This document shows, in pieces, positions 19,020 to 31,882 of a stretch of DNA of 64,000 bases. Origin of the DNA: Dreissena polymorpha (Eukaryota > Mollusca > Bivalvia > Myida > Dreissenidae); assembly GCF_020536995.1 (NCBI RefSeq), contig NC_068357.1, positions 65,563,378-65,627,377 of the forward strand. Direction: 5' to 3'. The position numbers and the translations under genes were made by a program. Each line of letters opens with the position of its first letter. The stretch's first letter is position 1. The notes under the pieces are model-generated. The model was not told the DNA's origin. It did not search any database and worked only from the letters and a program-made list of their open reading frames with translations.

Positions 19020-22000
19020 CATCCCTTATATGATGGCTTCACTACCAATCAGGTATCAATTTTCCTTTGTAAGGTTTTAGCTTATCATGATGGACAATTT
19101 TTGCGCTTGTCCTTGGTCCTGTTTTAATTCTATAAAGAATATCATTAACCTTGTTTATAATTTTACATGGTCCAGTCCATGGTCTAAGAAATTTACTACT
19201 AAGTCCCTTTTTTCGTACTGGATTGAAATACCATACCCAATCATTTTCTTTATAAATTTTGTAATTTAAATGAACATTATAGTTTACTTTCATGCTTTCT
19301 TTAGCAATATCCATGTTATTTCTAGCCATATCATAAATAATGAGCAATCGCTTTTCTAAATCTGTGACATATTGTGTTTTTGAATGTTCTATTTCAGCTT
19401 CATCTTTTTCAGTGGCACCGAACATCATGTCAACTGGTAACCTTAATTCTCTACCAAGATGTAACATTGCTGGTGAAAATCCTGATGATGACTGAATAGA
19501 TGACCTGTAGGCCATGAGTACTAAATCAATGTGTTCATCCCAGTCATCTTGATTTGAAGAAACATAAGGTGAGAGCATGTTGATAATGGTAGAATTGTGT
19601 TTTTCTATAAAACCATTTCCTTGAGGACGAAAAGGAGATGATCTTGTTTTTTCTATGCCTAATAGTTGACATACTTCTAAAAATAACTTTGACTCAAAAC
19701 TTTTTCCTTGGTCAGTGTGACAAATAAATGGACATCCCCATTTACTTATATATTTATTCACTAAGGTTTTAGCAACAGTAAAAGATTCTAAATTTTCAAT
19801 AGCACAACACTCAGTCCATTTACTAAATACATCTCCTACAACCATCATATATTTATTTCCTCTTTTTGTTTTGACAAATGGACCCATACAATCAATATCA
19901 ATCCTTTCATTTGGATAACCAACATTATATGTGGTCAAAGGAGCTTTAGGTTTCCGCAAAGTACCTCTTCTACTATTGCAAACATCACAAGTCTTACACC
20001 AGTTTTCTTCATCTTTTCTCAAAGCATACCAGATATAACGATCTCGAACCTTCCTTAGGGTTTTCTTTACACCTAAGTGAGCTGCTGTTTTATTGTTATG
20101 TAACTGTTTAAGTACGTCCTCTCTATGTGACCTTGGTATCAAAATTAATAACTTAAACTTCTCCTTACAATTTGTATCTTCCCATTTCCTGTATAACACA
20201 TTATTCTTTACTACCAATGAATCCAATCTTGCCCAATAATACTTTACTTCAACATCATATTTTGAGACTTCTTGCCATGTAGGTTTTACACCTTCTAAAA
20301 TCATATCTTTCACTAACTTTAAATTTCTATCACTGTCTTGTATCTGTACTAAATCTAATTCTTCAATAACCATACCATCATCTTCTCTACTTTTAGTTTG
20401 ACTATTATTTGAACATGTACTTGTACTTGGAAGATTAACAGCACTTATCAAAACAACATCTTTATTATTTGTCTGACAAGCATTATCTAGCTGTAATATA
20501 TTACACTCTTTGTTACATAACTTCTTTGTATCACTGTTCATACTAGTACCAACATTCTTTCTATCAACTGTTAACTTATTCAAGTTATGGCTAACAGTAA
20601 CAGAACTGTTAACCCTCGGTATAACCTGATAATCAACACATACCTCTTGTAGAATACAACTCCCATATCTACATAAAACTGACCATATCCATCTCAATCT
20701 TTCTATCCAGGACAACTCATCTTCTACTCACCAAAATATCAAACATACTGTGAATAGTATCACTGAAGAAATACCACCAAACACAAACAACATGGCTAAA
20801 ATACCTAATACAGTGTGTAACTTTAAAACACTGTTCTCTGACCTACTCTTCACTTTTATGTCATTTTCGGTTATCTGTTTTTCCTCTAATACAGGGCTTT
20901 GCTTTAACTCTGTTATTTGCACAGAAGCCACTAAAGGATCACTTTTCATTTCTACTCTAACACAATATTTGCATCCATCAACACATGGACGTCTTGACAA
21001 AACATCTGCATTGGAATGCAATTTACCAGCTCGATATTCAATGGTAAAATCATAAACACCTAAAGCTGTTAACCATCTTGCTAACTGACCTTCAACATTC
21101 TTAAAATTCAACAACCATTTTAGACTCGAGTGATCACTTCTAATAATAACATGTCTCCCATATACATAATGATGAAAATGTTTCAAAGCACTAACAATTG
21201 CTAATAATTCTCTTCTGGTAACACAATATTTCCTCTCTGTTCTAGTAAAACATTTACTAAAGTACCCAATCACTTTCTCTTTTCCATCAATTTTCTGTGA
21301 CAAAACTGCACCTTGACCTACAAGTGACGCATCTGTATCAATAATAAATTGATCAGTTTCTGTGGGGAATGACAAAATTGGGGCATTTGTAAGTGCTGCT
21401 TTTATTTTCTCAAAAGCTATCTGACAATCATCAGTCCAGATAAATTTTCTATTTGTTTCTGCTAATTCATGAAGGGGTTTGGCTATACTTGCAAATTGGT
21501 AAACATATGACCTATAATAGCTTGCTAAAGATATAAAACTTCTAGCTTCCTTTGAAATTTTAGGAGTTGGCCAATTTTTTATGACCTCAATTTTCCTCGG
21601 ATCAGTTCCTACACCATGTTCGTTTATCTTATGCCCAAGAAATATAACTTCTTTTTGGAACAATATACACTTCTTTGGATTAAGCTTCAAATTAGCATTT
21701 CTAAGCCTTTCAAAGATAATCTCCAGCCTCTCTAACTGGGCAGAAAATGAAGTTGAAGGGCAGATAATATCATCTAAGTATATTATGACTATAGACCATA
21801 ATAATCCATTGAAAACCATTTGCATCAATCTTGTAAAGGTAGCTGGGGCATTGCATAAGCCGAAAGCTAATTTTTTCCATTGCCATTGAGATCCACCGGG
21901 TATAGAAAAAGCTGTTTTATGACGATCTTCTTCATCTATATCTACCTGCCAATAACCTGATTTCATATCTAAACATGACCACCATTTTAAACCTGCCAGT

Positions 22001-23510
22001 GCCTCAATACTGTCATCAATTCTAGGTAAAGGTTGTGAATCCTTAACTGTCACCTCATTCAGTCCTCTATAGTCACAACAAAATCTAACTGATTTGTCAG
22101 ATTTAGCAATTAGCACGACTGTAGCATTCCAAAAACTATGTGAACATTTTTCTATAACACCATCTTTTTCCATGTTCTGTATTTCTTGCTCAACAATTTT
22201 TCTCTTGGATAAAGGAATTCTGTAAGGATATTTCTTAACTGGTTTAGCATTATCAGTATCAATTTTGTGAGAAATTAAAGATGTATGACCAATATCTCCA
22301 GCATCCTTACTAAAAATATGTTGATGTTTTATAAAAAAAAATTCCTCAAAATCTCAGTTTGGTCAGTATCTAAGTTCTCTGAAGACTTTTTGAACATCTC
22401 TGTTAAATGTTCAGGTAAAGTATCTGTTTTCTGACTTTTTCCTATTTCTACTGCATTAACTACCTTTCTGTCAACAATTTCAACATTTTCCAGTTTTGCA
22501 GTTGTGGTATCTTTAAAAACAGTAACTGGCTTATCTGTCAAATTAATTAGTCTCACAGGTACAGTACAACTGTTAGGATTGACAAGAACTTTAGCTACCA
22601 TTAAACCAGTATTCTGCATAAAACTTTCTGTACCCTCCATCATACAACATGCATTTCTGTCTATGTGATCTAAAACTTTTCCTGGCACTATCGTTTCTGT
22701 ATTTGGCTCAACTACTATCTTTTCTGTGATTGCTACCCGACAACAACTAGCTATATTATTTTAATCATTTCTCATGTAGCAAGGAATTCTATCACCTTTA
22801 ACTAACATATAATTTTTACTTATGATCAAATCACATTTATGACTTCACATGAAATCAATACCAAGAATACCATCTTGCACAATGTCTGAAACTAACATCT
22901 CATGACTAAACACATGATTTCCTAATTTTATATCCACTTTTGTTTTCCCCAGAAAAGGCTTGTTTTCACCAGTAACAGTACTCATCATCATACTCACTGG
23001 CAATATCTCAGGTTTACTATCTTTTTCCCAATTTTCTAAAATTTTTGAATTTATAATAGAAACATTTGCACCAGAATCACACAAACAAGACACTAGAAAT
23101 CCATTAATCATCACATCACAAAAATAACTATTTTCAACCCCTAAACTATTTAATTGAATGACTTCACTTTTGGACCTTACATCCGCTGTGGTCTGGTTGT
23201 GGTCCCCCAACTTGACCTGTTCCCGTTTCCCTCAAACCTTCTATCTTTGAAATTGTTATTGTTCTGAACAGTTCTATCTGTATTCTGATTTCTGTTAGGA
23301 TATCTGTGTGGTCTGTTGTAAGCAGTTCTGTTATTGTTGGGATAATATCCACTGTTATTTGCTCTATTTGTATTGTATCGATTTCCTTGAGTGTTAACCG
23401 TGTGCTCTCTTTGATGATATTGACCATTTTTCTGTGACTCTAATTTTTCTATTTGAGCTGTCAGTGTCTCAATTTTATTTATCACATTTTCTAATGTAGG
23501 TTTAGACTAA
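19020..23510 (-). mobile_element. Ty3/gypsy-type LTR retroelement, decayed, 5'-shortened
   Basis: A fossil element read on the minus strand. Parts in order: the end of a Gag-like Asn/Arg-rich region (about 23.2-23.5 kb), an aspartic protease (about 22.85-23.2 kb), reverse transcriptase with RNase H (about 20.7-22.3 kb) and an integrase with its zinc-binding and core domains (about 19.04-20.7 kb). The order protease, RT, RNase H, integrase marks the Ty3/gypsy lineage. It is broken, with at least three breaks between or within the parts, and most of Gag is gone. I found no pair of LTRs, so it cannot be dated from them; the well-kept protein motifs suggest a moderately young copy. Confidence 0.9.
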
Positions 23511-23519
23511 CCCTGAGTT

Positions 23520-24180
23520 TCAACACTTTTTAAGACATTTAGCCCAGCATGGGTGAACCATGTTGCAATTGTAGGACCACCCATAGACGAATTGCCTTAT
23601 GCACTAGGCTGGGGATTTGTCTGTTTCTTTCTTTAAGGTTTATGTGCATTACCTTTATTATCATTTTAGGTAGAATTTAATTTTAATACATAACTTGCAT
23701 ACACTTCAGTGTCACAGTGTGTGTTTTGCTATCTAGAACAGTATGCCATATGACATACAGCAAAAACATTATGTGGTGTGTATGTTGCTGTATTTGTAAA
23801 GTGTCTTCAAAGCATCTTCAACTCTTATGTGAATTACTTATATGTTGTCTTGAACTTCTGTAAATATTTTGTGCATGTTTTCATAGTAAAGACTTGTCAT
23901 TGTAACGTTGTATAAAGATCGAGAGCACATCGTCGTACCAAACTGTGTAAATAGATCATTTAAATAGTAGTCTATATGTATTTATATTTGTATGTTTACA
24001 GTGCGGATGGGGTGCAAAATTATATATTTTATTTAATTCAGGTTATTGTATATACTTGAGGGTATTTGAATTTCTCCTCTTTGGTTCTGTTGATCACAAT
24101 GTCCCAGAGTAGTCAGCATGTTGTCTTGGGGTGTCATCTACATTTTTCAATAAATGAAAATAAATAAATACTATACACAT
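23520..24180. other. Gene-free stretch beside the retroelement
   Basis: No repeat or gene recognised. The end (TCAATAAATGAAAATAAATA, 24150-24170) resembles the tail of a transcript or retroposon. Confidence 0.3.
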
Positions 24181-24700
24181 TTTAGCTCTCCTGAGTCTGA
24201 GGTTGCGATGTGGTCACCCCATGTCGGGTGTTGGGTGGTTGATGTAATAATCTTTTAGCTGGTTTACCACTCTTTAGGTCATAATTTAATCTGATCCCAA
24301 TGAACATTGGTCAGAGTTATTTTTAGGACAAAATCGAGGTAGTTTAAATCTTGGTCGGTACGTATAGAAATTAGATCACCATGTCTTATTTTTAACTAAA
24401 AATGCTTACCACTCTTAAGGGCAATATTTATAACTCAAGCTTGATTTAACTAGATTGTTATCTTGACAATATCTTGGCGAATATTGAAAATGGGTTCAGA
24501 GTGTCAAAAAAAACAAAAAGTCACAAGGTAAAACCTTAAAACATTAGAGGCCATATTTATGACTCAGACTTCATTAAACTTGGGCATAATGTTTATCTTT
24601 ACAATATAAAGGCCATGTTTTAACCTGGTTCAAGTGAGGTCACGTTGTCAAGTCGTCAACAATTGATGTCGCCGAACTAAGATGAGAGCTAAAGGGTCCT
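24180..24700. repeat. Decayed tandem intergenic repeat
   Basis: Degenerate units of about 130-150 bp share CTTGATTTAACTAGATTG-like, GGCCATATTTATGACTCA-like and GGTCACNNTGTCAA-like blocks. It is a low-identity relic with no coding potential. Confidence 0.35.
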
Positions 24701-24904
24701 CTTGCTAGATGTTCAAGCGTGTATTATTGTGTGAAATTTGTTTGTTTGATCATATAATATATGCATTTTCTTTTTTTTTTCTAAATGTAGACACTTAAAC
24801 ATTTTTTTCACAAGATATTTAACCATTTCCCACTCAGAAGCAAAGTGAAAATGGCTATGTGCAAACAGCATAAAACCTAAACAGACTGCGAGTCACTCGC
24901 ATGC

Positions 24905-24950
24905 TGTTATATATATATATATATGATATATATATATATATATATATAAA
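24905..24950. repeat. AT dinucleotide repeat
   Basis: (TA)n with one GATATA interruption. Confidence 0.9.
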
Positions 24951-24957
24951 ATCAAAT

Positions 24958-27084
24958 AAACCCATTTATGCCTAGTGTCTAGAAAAAAAAGGCGTCTCAT
25001 CTGGGTCAACGCTGTTTAACAAACTGGACAAACAAACACCAAAAAATAATGAACTGCCAGTTTGGTTATCAAAAGGGCAAAAGCACAACAGATTGTATAT
25101 TTATACTAAACGCAATTATATCAAAAATAATAAACTCAGGTCAAAAATTATACACCATTTTTATCGACTATCAACAGTGCTATGATAAAATCAACCACAC
25201 ACTACTTTGGCAAAAATTTATATCGGAAAATGTGAGTTCAAAAATGATAAACGCTCTAAAAACTCACTACAACACATGCTAACAGACATAGAAGCATACT
25301 GTAATGCATCGAAATTAAAAATAAATACAGCTAAAACAAAAGTGCTTATCTTCGAAAAAGGAACACATTATCGATATCTTTCTGTATGGTGAAAAACTAG
25401 AAGTCGTTACTTCCTTTAAATATCTGGGGTTATACTTATTTAAAAACGGTAACTTTAACAGAACTCAAAATGCATAGCAGACCATGCGTCAAAATCAATG
25501 CACCGACTTTTCTCAGTGCTCAAGATGTATGAATTCAGCACAAAAAGCAAACTCAAACTCTTTGATATCTTAGTAGCATCAATTATGAATTACTCGTCGG
25601 AAATATGGGGTACTACACATGCGAAATATATTGAAGCCGTACACACGAAATTTTTAAGGAAATTACTGTGTGTAAATAAATCAACTAACCTTAGCGCGTT
25701 GTATGGAGAATTAGGAAGAATACCCTTTAACGAAATACGAAAAATAAACACCATTAAATACTGGTTTAAACTACTATCATCAAATGAGAGTAGCTTGATC
25801 AAAATTACATACAATACGCTAAAACACGATACGGACAATGGACATACATACAACAATCAAAACTGGGCATACCATGTTAAATCCATTCTCGACAGCATCG
25901 GCATGTCCGAATTATGGATAAACCAAAACATAACCGAATCTTAATTTATACAATGCAAACAACGAATATTAGACACTTATACTCAAACATGGCACGCCGA
26001 TATTAACAACTCAACCCGTCTCTCTACGTACTGTTAATTCAAACATAGTTTATCGTTAGAAAGTTATTTAGACAAAATTGATGAACCAAAATATAAAATT
26101 GCCCTAAGCAGATTCCGTTTATCATCGCATAACCTAGAAATAGAAAGGGGGCGATACAATAATTTTGAAAAAGAAAACCATAAGTGCAAATTATGTAATA
26201 TGAATACTGAAGAAACTGAGTACCATTTCTTACTAGTTTGCCCCATATATAAACACCTAAGAAGAAAACTTTTAAAGTCACAGTACTACAGATGGCCAAC
26301 AATTTCAAAGTTTCAAAGTCTGCTGTCCAGTGAAAATAAAACTATGCTTATTAGTCTAGCAAAGTTTATATACGAAGCTTCAAATTTACGACGCCTACTA
26401 GATACGTAATTAGTATTTTAGAACGTAACAACCCTTTAACATTATTCCATCTTTTATTTCACGCACAACATACCTTAACTTAAATTCAATTTCTCATTCC
26501 TTATAAATTTGAATAGCATTATAAACAATGCTATTTGTTTCCGCTCAACTTGTTGTTTCATTTTGAATTTTTTTAATGGCTAAGCTATTAATAATTTATG
26601 ATATATCAACTTTCAGAAATTGTTATTTTTTATAAATAACTATAACCATAATTCTCGTATTGAAATAATTTGATTTTTAATTATTTCTATAACTTGTTGC
26701 TGGATACTAACTTAATTTTCAGTGAATGAATACCGTACTTCTTAACATTACATTGTTGTCAATGTTGAATATATTTTTTTCAAACGAATATATTATACTT
26801 TTTTTTGCACTAACACCATGTGTTCAATTTAACACTTAATCCACATCTGCCATGACTTGTATTACTTGTATATATAAAATGCATATGTGTAGGCTGAGAG
26901 CTTGTTTAAGCTTTATTTGCTGAAATAAATGTTGTTGTTGTTGTTGTTGTTGTTGTTTGCTTAAAGGAATTTCCGTAAGAAATATTCTAAATATAGAAAT
27001 GAATATAATAGACATCCCTTATTTTGGAAATAAATTGATCCAATTTAGAAGGATGGGTGAGTCCACTAGGCATAAATGGGTTAA
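24958..27084 (+). mobile_element. MITE (TTAACCC family) split by a LINE
   Basis: The left piece, 24958-25017, carries CCCATTTATGCCTAG and ends in GCTGTTT. The right piece, from 26954, resumes at TGTTTGCTTAAAGGAATTTC and ends CATAAATGGGTTAA. In uninterrupted copies these parts adjoin. The intervening LINE is flanked by a possible TGTTT target duplication. Confidence 0.85.
25018..26953 (+). mobile_element. Non-LTR retrotransposon (LINE), truncated
   Basis: Coding remnants run on the plus strand. First come reverse transcriptase blocks (Q-F-G-Y-Q-K-G-K-S-T-T-D at 25055, then F-I-D-Y-Q-Q-C-Y-D-K-I). The catalytic centre between about 25260 and 25270 is deleted. Then follow the RT thumb (A-S-K-L-K-I-N-T-A-K-T-K at 25310) and a long C-terminal region (25498-26408) with a zinc knuckle C-K-L-C, H, C near 26185-26240. 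At least two frame changes, one stop and the internal deletion disable it. The 5' end is missing, and the 3' end is a (TTG)n run (26930-26955). It most likely belongs to the I/Jockey/CR1 assemblage; the clade is not certain. Confidence 0.88.
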
Positions 27085-27089
27085 ACGTG

Positions 27090-28370
27090 CATGGAGAGCT
27101 TATATTACCATAGAGCATTATCGGGCAGACACCAAACAGCTCGATACCTTTTCGCTTGACTTGTGAATACAATTCGAGTTTCTGTTCAACATGGTTTGAA
27201 TACTTATTATATTGAGTATTAAAATAACAAAAAAATAACGTTTTCATCAGTTGCAAGTAAATGAACTCCTGTAGTGGTTTCAGTTAAATCTCAATTTATT
27301 ATGATGGCAGTCTTACATTTGAGCAACTTTATTCATGCCAGTTTAAGCAATTTCCAAATGTAGTTTATAATAAACGTATTATTCTTTATGATTGAAATCT
27401 GTTAGTAACTTTTTTATTGTACCGATCCCTATGAACACAACGTTATTTGTTTACAAACATTTATTTTGTCATGCTTTCAAATTATAGTGAGGTAGAATTG
27501 TTTACAACGATTTAGCAATTCGTTATTATGTGTTTATGATACGAACACATTTATTATAATTATGTTTTCATTTAGTGTATTTACTGTACAGGTGAATGCT
27601 GGTCAATTAGTGTTTTTCAAGTTAAAAATGCATTTGCTAAATGCGTATACATCTATATCCTGTAAGAATTGGACAATTTAAAGTACGAACTATACAAAAT
27701 CGGAATGAAGATAAGAATAAACCCGAGTGCACATGTTTTATATTTAGGATTTTCTCTAAATGCATACATTGACCGTTATTCTCAAGTGGCCGTTAGGCCA
27801 GTTTCGACTGTATTTAATTTATTTGTATTATATTAACTATGTCATCACGGCATATGTACGGTGTTGTCATTACTTTTAAGTATAACAGTAAGAAGTTTTT
27901 AAACAAATATAGAACTAGCGTAGCCTAATAGCTGAGATTTTAAACCACATATACTTTAAGACACATAATGCACAAATAAAAAAATGAGTTTGTACAATTA
28001 AACAGAATGGCCTTTATTTAGAATTATTTTTTTATATGTTCGGTTATGTTCTATGTTTAAAGTAAGACAATTGCTTAAATTATAACTTATTATTTTAATT
28101 TTAACGTGCAGATAAATTTACATGGTTGTCTGTTATTCAACTTCTTACATAAAATTGTGTACGGATAAACACTCGAGCTTCAAATGTGTAAATGTTATTG
28201 CAGCTGGTAAACATCATTAAATCCATCCGGCGAATAATTAAACAGTTGCAGAGAAACTTCCTGGGCAGGATTTGTTACCGTTCAGGTACACGCATTTCAG
28301 CCAGTATCAATGTCACAAGAAAAACATAATGATGGAATATCTATATACAATAAATATTTTTCTTAAAAAC
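27090..28370. other. Gene-free AT-rich stretch
   Basis: No recognised gene, RNA gene or repeat family. Confidence 0.4.
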
Positions 28371-28382
28371 GGGCCGTGCTCT

Positions 28383-28620
28383 GTGAAAGGATGTTTAATG
28401 CATGTGCGTAAAGTGTCATCCTAAAATAGCCTGCCCATCCGCACAGGCTAATCAGGGACGACACTTTCCGCTTTTATGATATTTAAGAATTGAATAGCAT
28501 TTTTCTGCATTTTATCGGTGTATGAACTTTCGGGAAAATTACACCTAATTTGCATAAACGCCAATGAAATGCAGAAAAATACTATTCAATTCTTATAACT
28601 ACAACACAAAATGATCTTAA
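28383..28620 (+). mobile_element. Composite hairpin MITE
   Basis: The left half (28383-28480) is the GTGCGTAAAGTGTC...CAGGGACGACACTTTCCGC hairpin seen at four other places. The right half holds AAGAATTGAATAGCATTTTT (28486) and its inverse AATACTATTCAATTCTT near 28595, enclosing GCATAAACGCCAATGAAATG. It is either two MITEs joined or a distinct subfamily. Confidence 0.75.
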
Positions 28621-28714
28621 AGCTGAAATTCTATCGTGGTAAGGGACATAAAAGTCCTTTTTAATCTAGCGTATGAATCTATTTTCAGTTTCGGTTTCAT
28701 CTCCGTCAAACGGG

Positions 28715-29280
28715 CGCGGGGGGATGTGGGGGGGGGGGGGGGTAACTTCCCAATTTTTAGGGTAGGGGTGTCCCGCTTAGACTTCCGAAATGTGACCCAT
28801 TTTTATACCGGAACTCGGATAAAGTAGACCCATTTTGATACAAGACTTGAAAAAGCATACCCATTTGTATACGATACCATTGAGAAAGTGGACCCATTTC
28901 AATGCAAGAAGTTTGATAAACTGGACCCATTTAAATACTAGAATTTGATAAGTGGACACATTTCATACTAGAATTTTAATCTCTTTCTTATCAATACAGT
29001 ATACTTATTGAATTTGCTATTATATCTTTCCCGCTACTGAAATTTACTTTTTGATACCCATTTATATACAAGAAAGTCATTTATAATACCCATTTTGATA
29101 CTGATGCTTTCAAATCTATATGCATTATATACAAGCAAATGTCTGATTGCAATATCCATATCTATACTTAGATGCTCAAAACCATACCCATATCTATAAT
29201 TTTAGTCTAAAAACACACCCCATAAAATCGGCACACCCCTATATACCCGTATATAGGAAGTTACCCCCCCCCCCCCCGGG
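28715..29280. mobile_element. G-run-terminated element with an 8-bp target duplication
   Basis: It opens with a run of about 15 G then TAACTTCC, and ends GGAAGTTA then about 15 C. CAAACGGG sits directly outside both ends (28707-28714 and 29281-29288). The inside is a minisatellite with a period near 33 bp built on ACCCATTT(T/G)NATAC, with at least eight units (28795, 28828, 28858, 28891, 28923 and on). No transposase. The right end touches the left edge of segmental duplication copy 1. Confidence 0.85.
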
Positions 29281-29574
29281 CAAACGGGTATATCGTTGAA
29301 GTTCGGCAAAAATATAACGTCATTACGCTATTGACACATAAAAAAACAACGCCATTGAGTTTCGCGCAAAACATTACGTCATTTTGGCAACTTGTTTATG
29401 ACAAGAAAGTTGCACCATGAATATTCATGTTTAAATTTGCATACGAAGTGGGTTGATCGGAAAATGAAAAACCGGTCACGTGAACAAATTATCCAATCAG
29501 CAACATTCATATGAATGTGACAGAAGTTGTAATTATTTTCTGTTTAAAGAAAATGTCTTCTAAGCAAAAATCTA

Positions 29575-29690
29575 GTTTATGCGTTATGCGAAAAGTGTCG
29601 TCCCTGACTAGCCTGTCTGGACTGCACAGGCTAATCTTGGACGACACTTTACGCACATGCATTTAACCCCGTTTTTCACAAAGTACGACC
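29575..29690 (+). mobile_element. Hairpin MITE, half copy (in duplication copy 1)
   Basis: AAGTGTCGTCCCTGACTAGC is paired with GGACGACACTTTACGC, one of the two hairpins of the full element. Confidence 0.8.
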
Positions 29691-30129
29691 AAAATAGACA
29701 TGTTCAATGACTGCCAATACTTAGCCCGAATGTGATTAGGCCATACGTTAAGAGATCGTCTCCGAATGTCGATTAAATTGCGCTGCAATAGTATTCTGCT
29801 ATCGATTTGAAAGCTAAATGAAAGGGTACTACCTATTCAATACATGTATAGTACACTTTACTCTCTCAATGAACTGACAAACTAAAATACGTTCGTCATT
29901 TATGACAAATAAACTGGCAAGTTTCATATACATTCAAATGAAATGGAGTGTCATGCTTCATACGCTTAATTTATTAAATATCATAAATATCACCTGCATC
30001 ACTTAAATTATATGTTACTTTATTATTTATGAAATCGCGATAAAACTTAATAAAATACAACCTAATAAAGTAGACTAATTACGGTTAAATGTCTAGCCCG
30101 TTTTCAATAATGCCATTCATGAAGTTATT

Positions 30130-30520
30130 AAGTAACTTTAATGACAGTGTGAACTTGACCTCTGAGTCCAGGATACAAATTCTGAGCGCGAGAAGGCGTC
30201 TTCATATGTTATACATTATTGTTAATTATTATGAAGTCATAAGATAAACGACGGTGTTATTGTCCGAACAATGTTAATCATGTTCAATTTTAACTTTTAC
30301 CTCTAAAGTCATTGACCTTTGATCTGTACCTGTGAGCTAGGGATACAGGTCTTGCGCCTGACACACCCTCTTCTGATCAGTTGTGGGAAGTTATTTCAAA
30401 TTGTCCTAATGAACTATGAATAACGTAACAATCTGCACAAGCTATACTTTTCCTTATGAGACATTCGACCTCTAATTGACATTGAACATGGATCATTCTT
30501 GCCGTCGCCACTTAGCGAAA
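30130..30520. repeat. Decayed intergenic tandem repeat (copy 1)
   Basis: Two to three degenerate units. Each has a TTGACCTCTGAGTCCAGGAT-like or TTGACCTTTGATCTGTACC-like opening, then GATACA(A/G)(A/G)TCT, (C/G)GCG(C/A)G and AAGTTATT. It recurs at 43.09-43.49 kb in copy 2. Confidence 0.5.
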
Positions 30521-31074
30521 GTAAATTTGTTAATTTTAATATTTTAATTAAAGTGCAGAGAGGCGAATACGAAAACACGCACACGCAAACGCTCTGAGAG
30601 ACGCACGTCCTCGCATATGACGAACTGCCACTACGACAGTTATTACTTACTGAACGCAGACAGACTTGTCAAAAAAAAACGTATGTATCACATGCTAAAT
30701 GTTCAGTTGATAGCAGCATTTGAACAGTGTTTAGTTGAAGAACGCTGTAAACATTGCGCGTTTACAATAAACGAAAGCTGTCTAATCGAACAAACACAGG
30801 TCTTGAGACTGTCCCCATATTTACGCATTGTATATCGGATATTTTAATATCGGATTTGGCAAAAGTTTGAAATGCCTTATACCCCGGTATGGTCTGCTAA
30901 GAGAAAAAGTATTGAATGAAGTATTGACCCCAATAGCTTTAATGCGTTACGTTACGCTATTGAATTTCAGTAATTAAAGGTCAAAACAACATTGTAGTAA
31001 TGCTATTATTTGTACTTTGCGGTCAACGTTTAACATTTTAGTATTTGTCTGTAATACAACGAATGCCTCACATA
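30521..31074. other. Gene-free part of duplication copy 1
   Basis: Short frames only, one with several Cys (30617-30847). The copy-2 equivalent carries frame-altering indels, so it is probably not a gene. Confidence 0.4.
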
Positions 31075-31304
31075 TTAACCCATTTATGCCTAGCGTCTAG
31101 AAAAAAAGGCCTTTGCAAACAGAGTAGACCCAGATGAGACGCCGCATGATGCGGCGTCTCATCAGAGTCTGCGCTGTTTTTTTAAAGGATTTCTGTCAGA
31201 AATATTCTAAATATAGAAATAGATATACTAGACATCCCTGATTTTGGAAATAAATTGATCCAATTTAGAAGGATGGGAGAGTCCACTGAGCATAAATGGG
31301 TTAA
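31075..31304 (+). mobile_element. MITE, TTAACCC family (copy 1)
   Basis: Full-length, about 230 bp. Ends TTAACCCATTTATGCCTAG and CATAAATGGGTTAA; a perfect central hairpin GATGAGACGCCGC / GCGGCGTCTCATC. Confidence 0.93.
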
Positions 31305-31882
31305 ACGTAGATAAACTATGAATGTGTGGATGGTGTCTCTAAATTTTCGAACACGTACTTTTTGGGAACGTTGCTGTGTATCTTATTTTCAGACACTGAA
31401 ATACTAAGAGTATTTACGGTAAATTAAGATTAAGATTGAACAATACTAGTTCACTGTTCCCATATTGCAAACCTCGTTTATATAAACGTTTAATACCTCT
31501 GAGACACATCCTTCAAGCTGAGAATCCTATTCAATATACACCTCTTAGTAGAAAACCTTCAAAGTTTTCAATTAGCGAATTTTTATTGAAATATTATATT
31601 AATGCTCAACAATATTTCCTACCTGATATTGGGGCAGACAATGACATGCACGATATATAAGATATTGGTTGCCATGAAACATCCTTAATGCTTTGCTTTG
31701 TGTACACTCATTTATTCACCGTGGCTGCCGAAAAGCTACATTTTCAAAAGATCGTCACCGACCTGTTATTACATTTAGTAAAATAAATTATATGCTCTCT
31801 TTAACAATGTTTTATTAAATTTTTAATAACATTACATTGCGTATTACTGATAACTATAAATAAAATAAAAATGTAAAATAAC
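31305..31882. other. Gene-free part of duplication copy 1
   Basis: A 74-residue frame at 31436-31660 is unchanged in copy 2, but the DNA is nearly identical anyway. No domain recognised. Confidence 0.35.

Noticed and set aside
28740-29280. A CRISPR-like appearance of the 33-bp periodic sequence
   Set aside because: The units are contiguous and diverging, without unique spacers, in an animal genome; it is a minisatellite inside a mobile element.
30617-30847. A 76-codon Cys-containing frame in duplication copy 1
   Set aside because: Its counterpart at 43579-43809 has indels that change the frame and C terminus, and no family was recognised.
31436-31660. A 74-codon frame, identical in protein in both duplication copies
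   Set aside because: The copies are about 99% identical in DNA, so conservation is not informative, and no domain, splice site or neighbour supports it.
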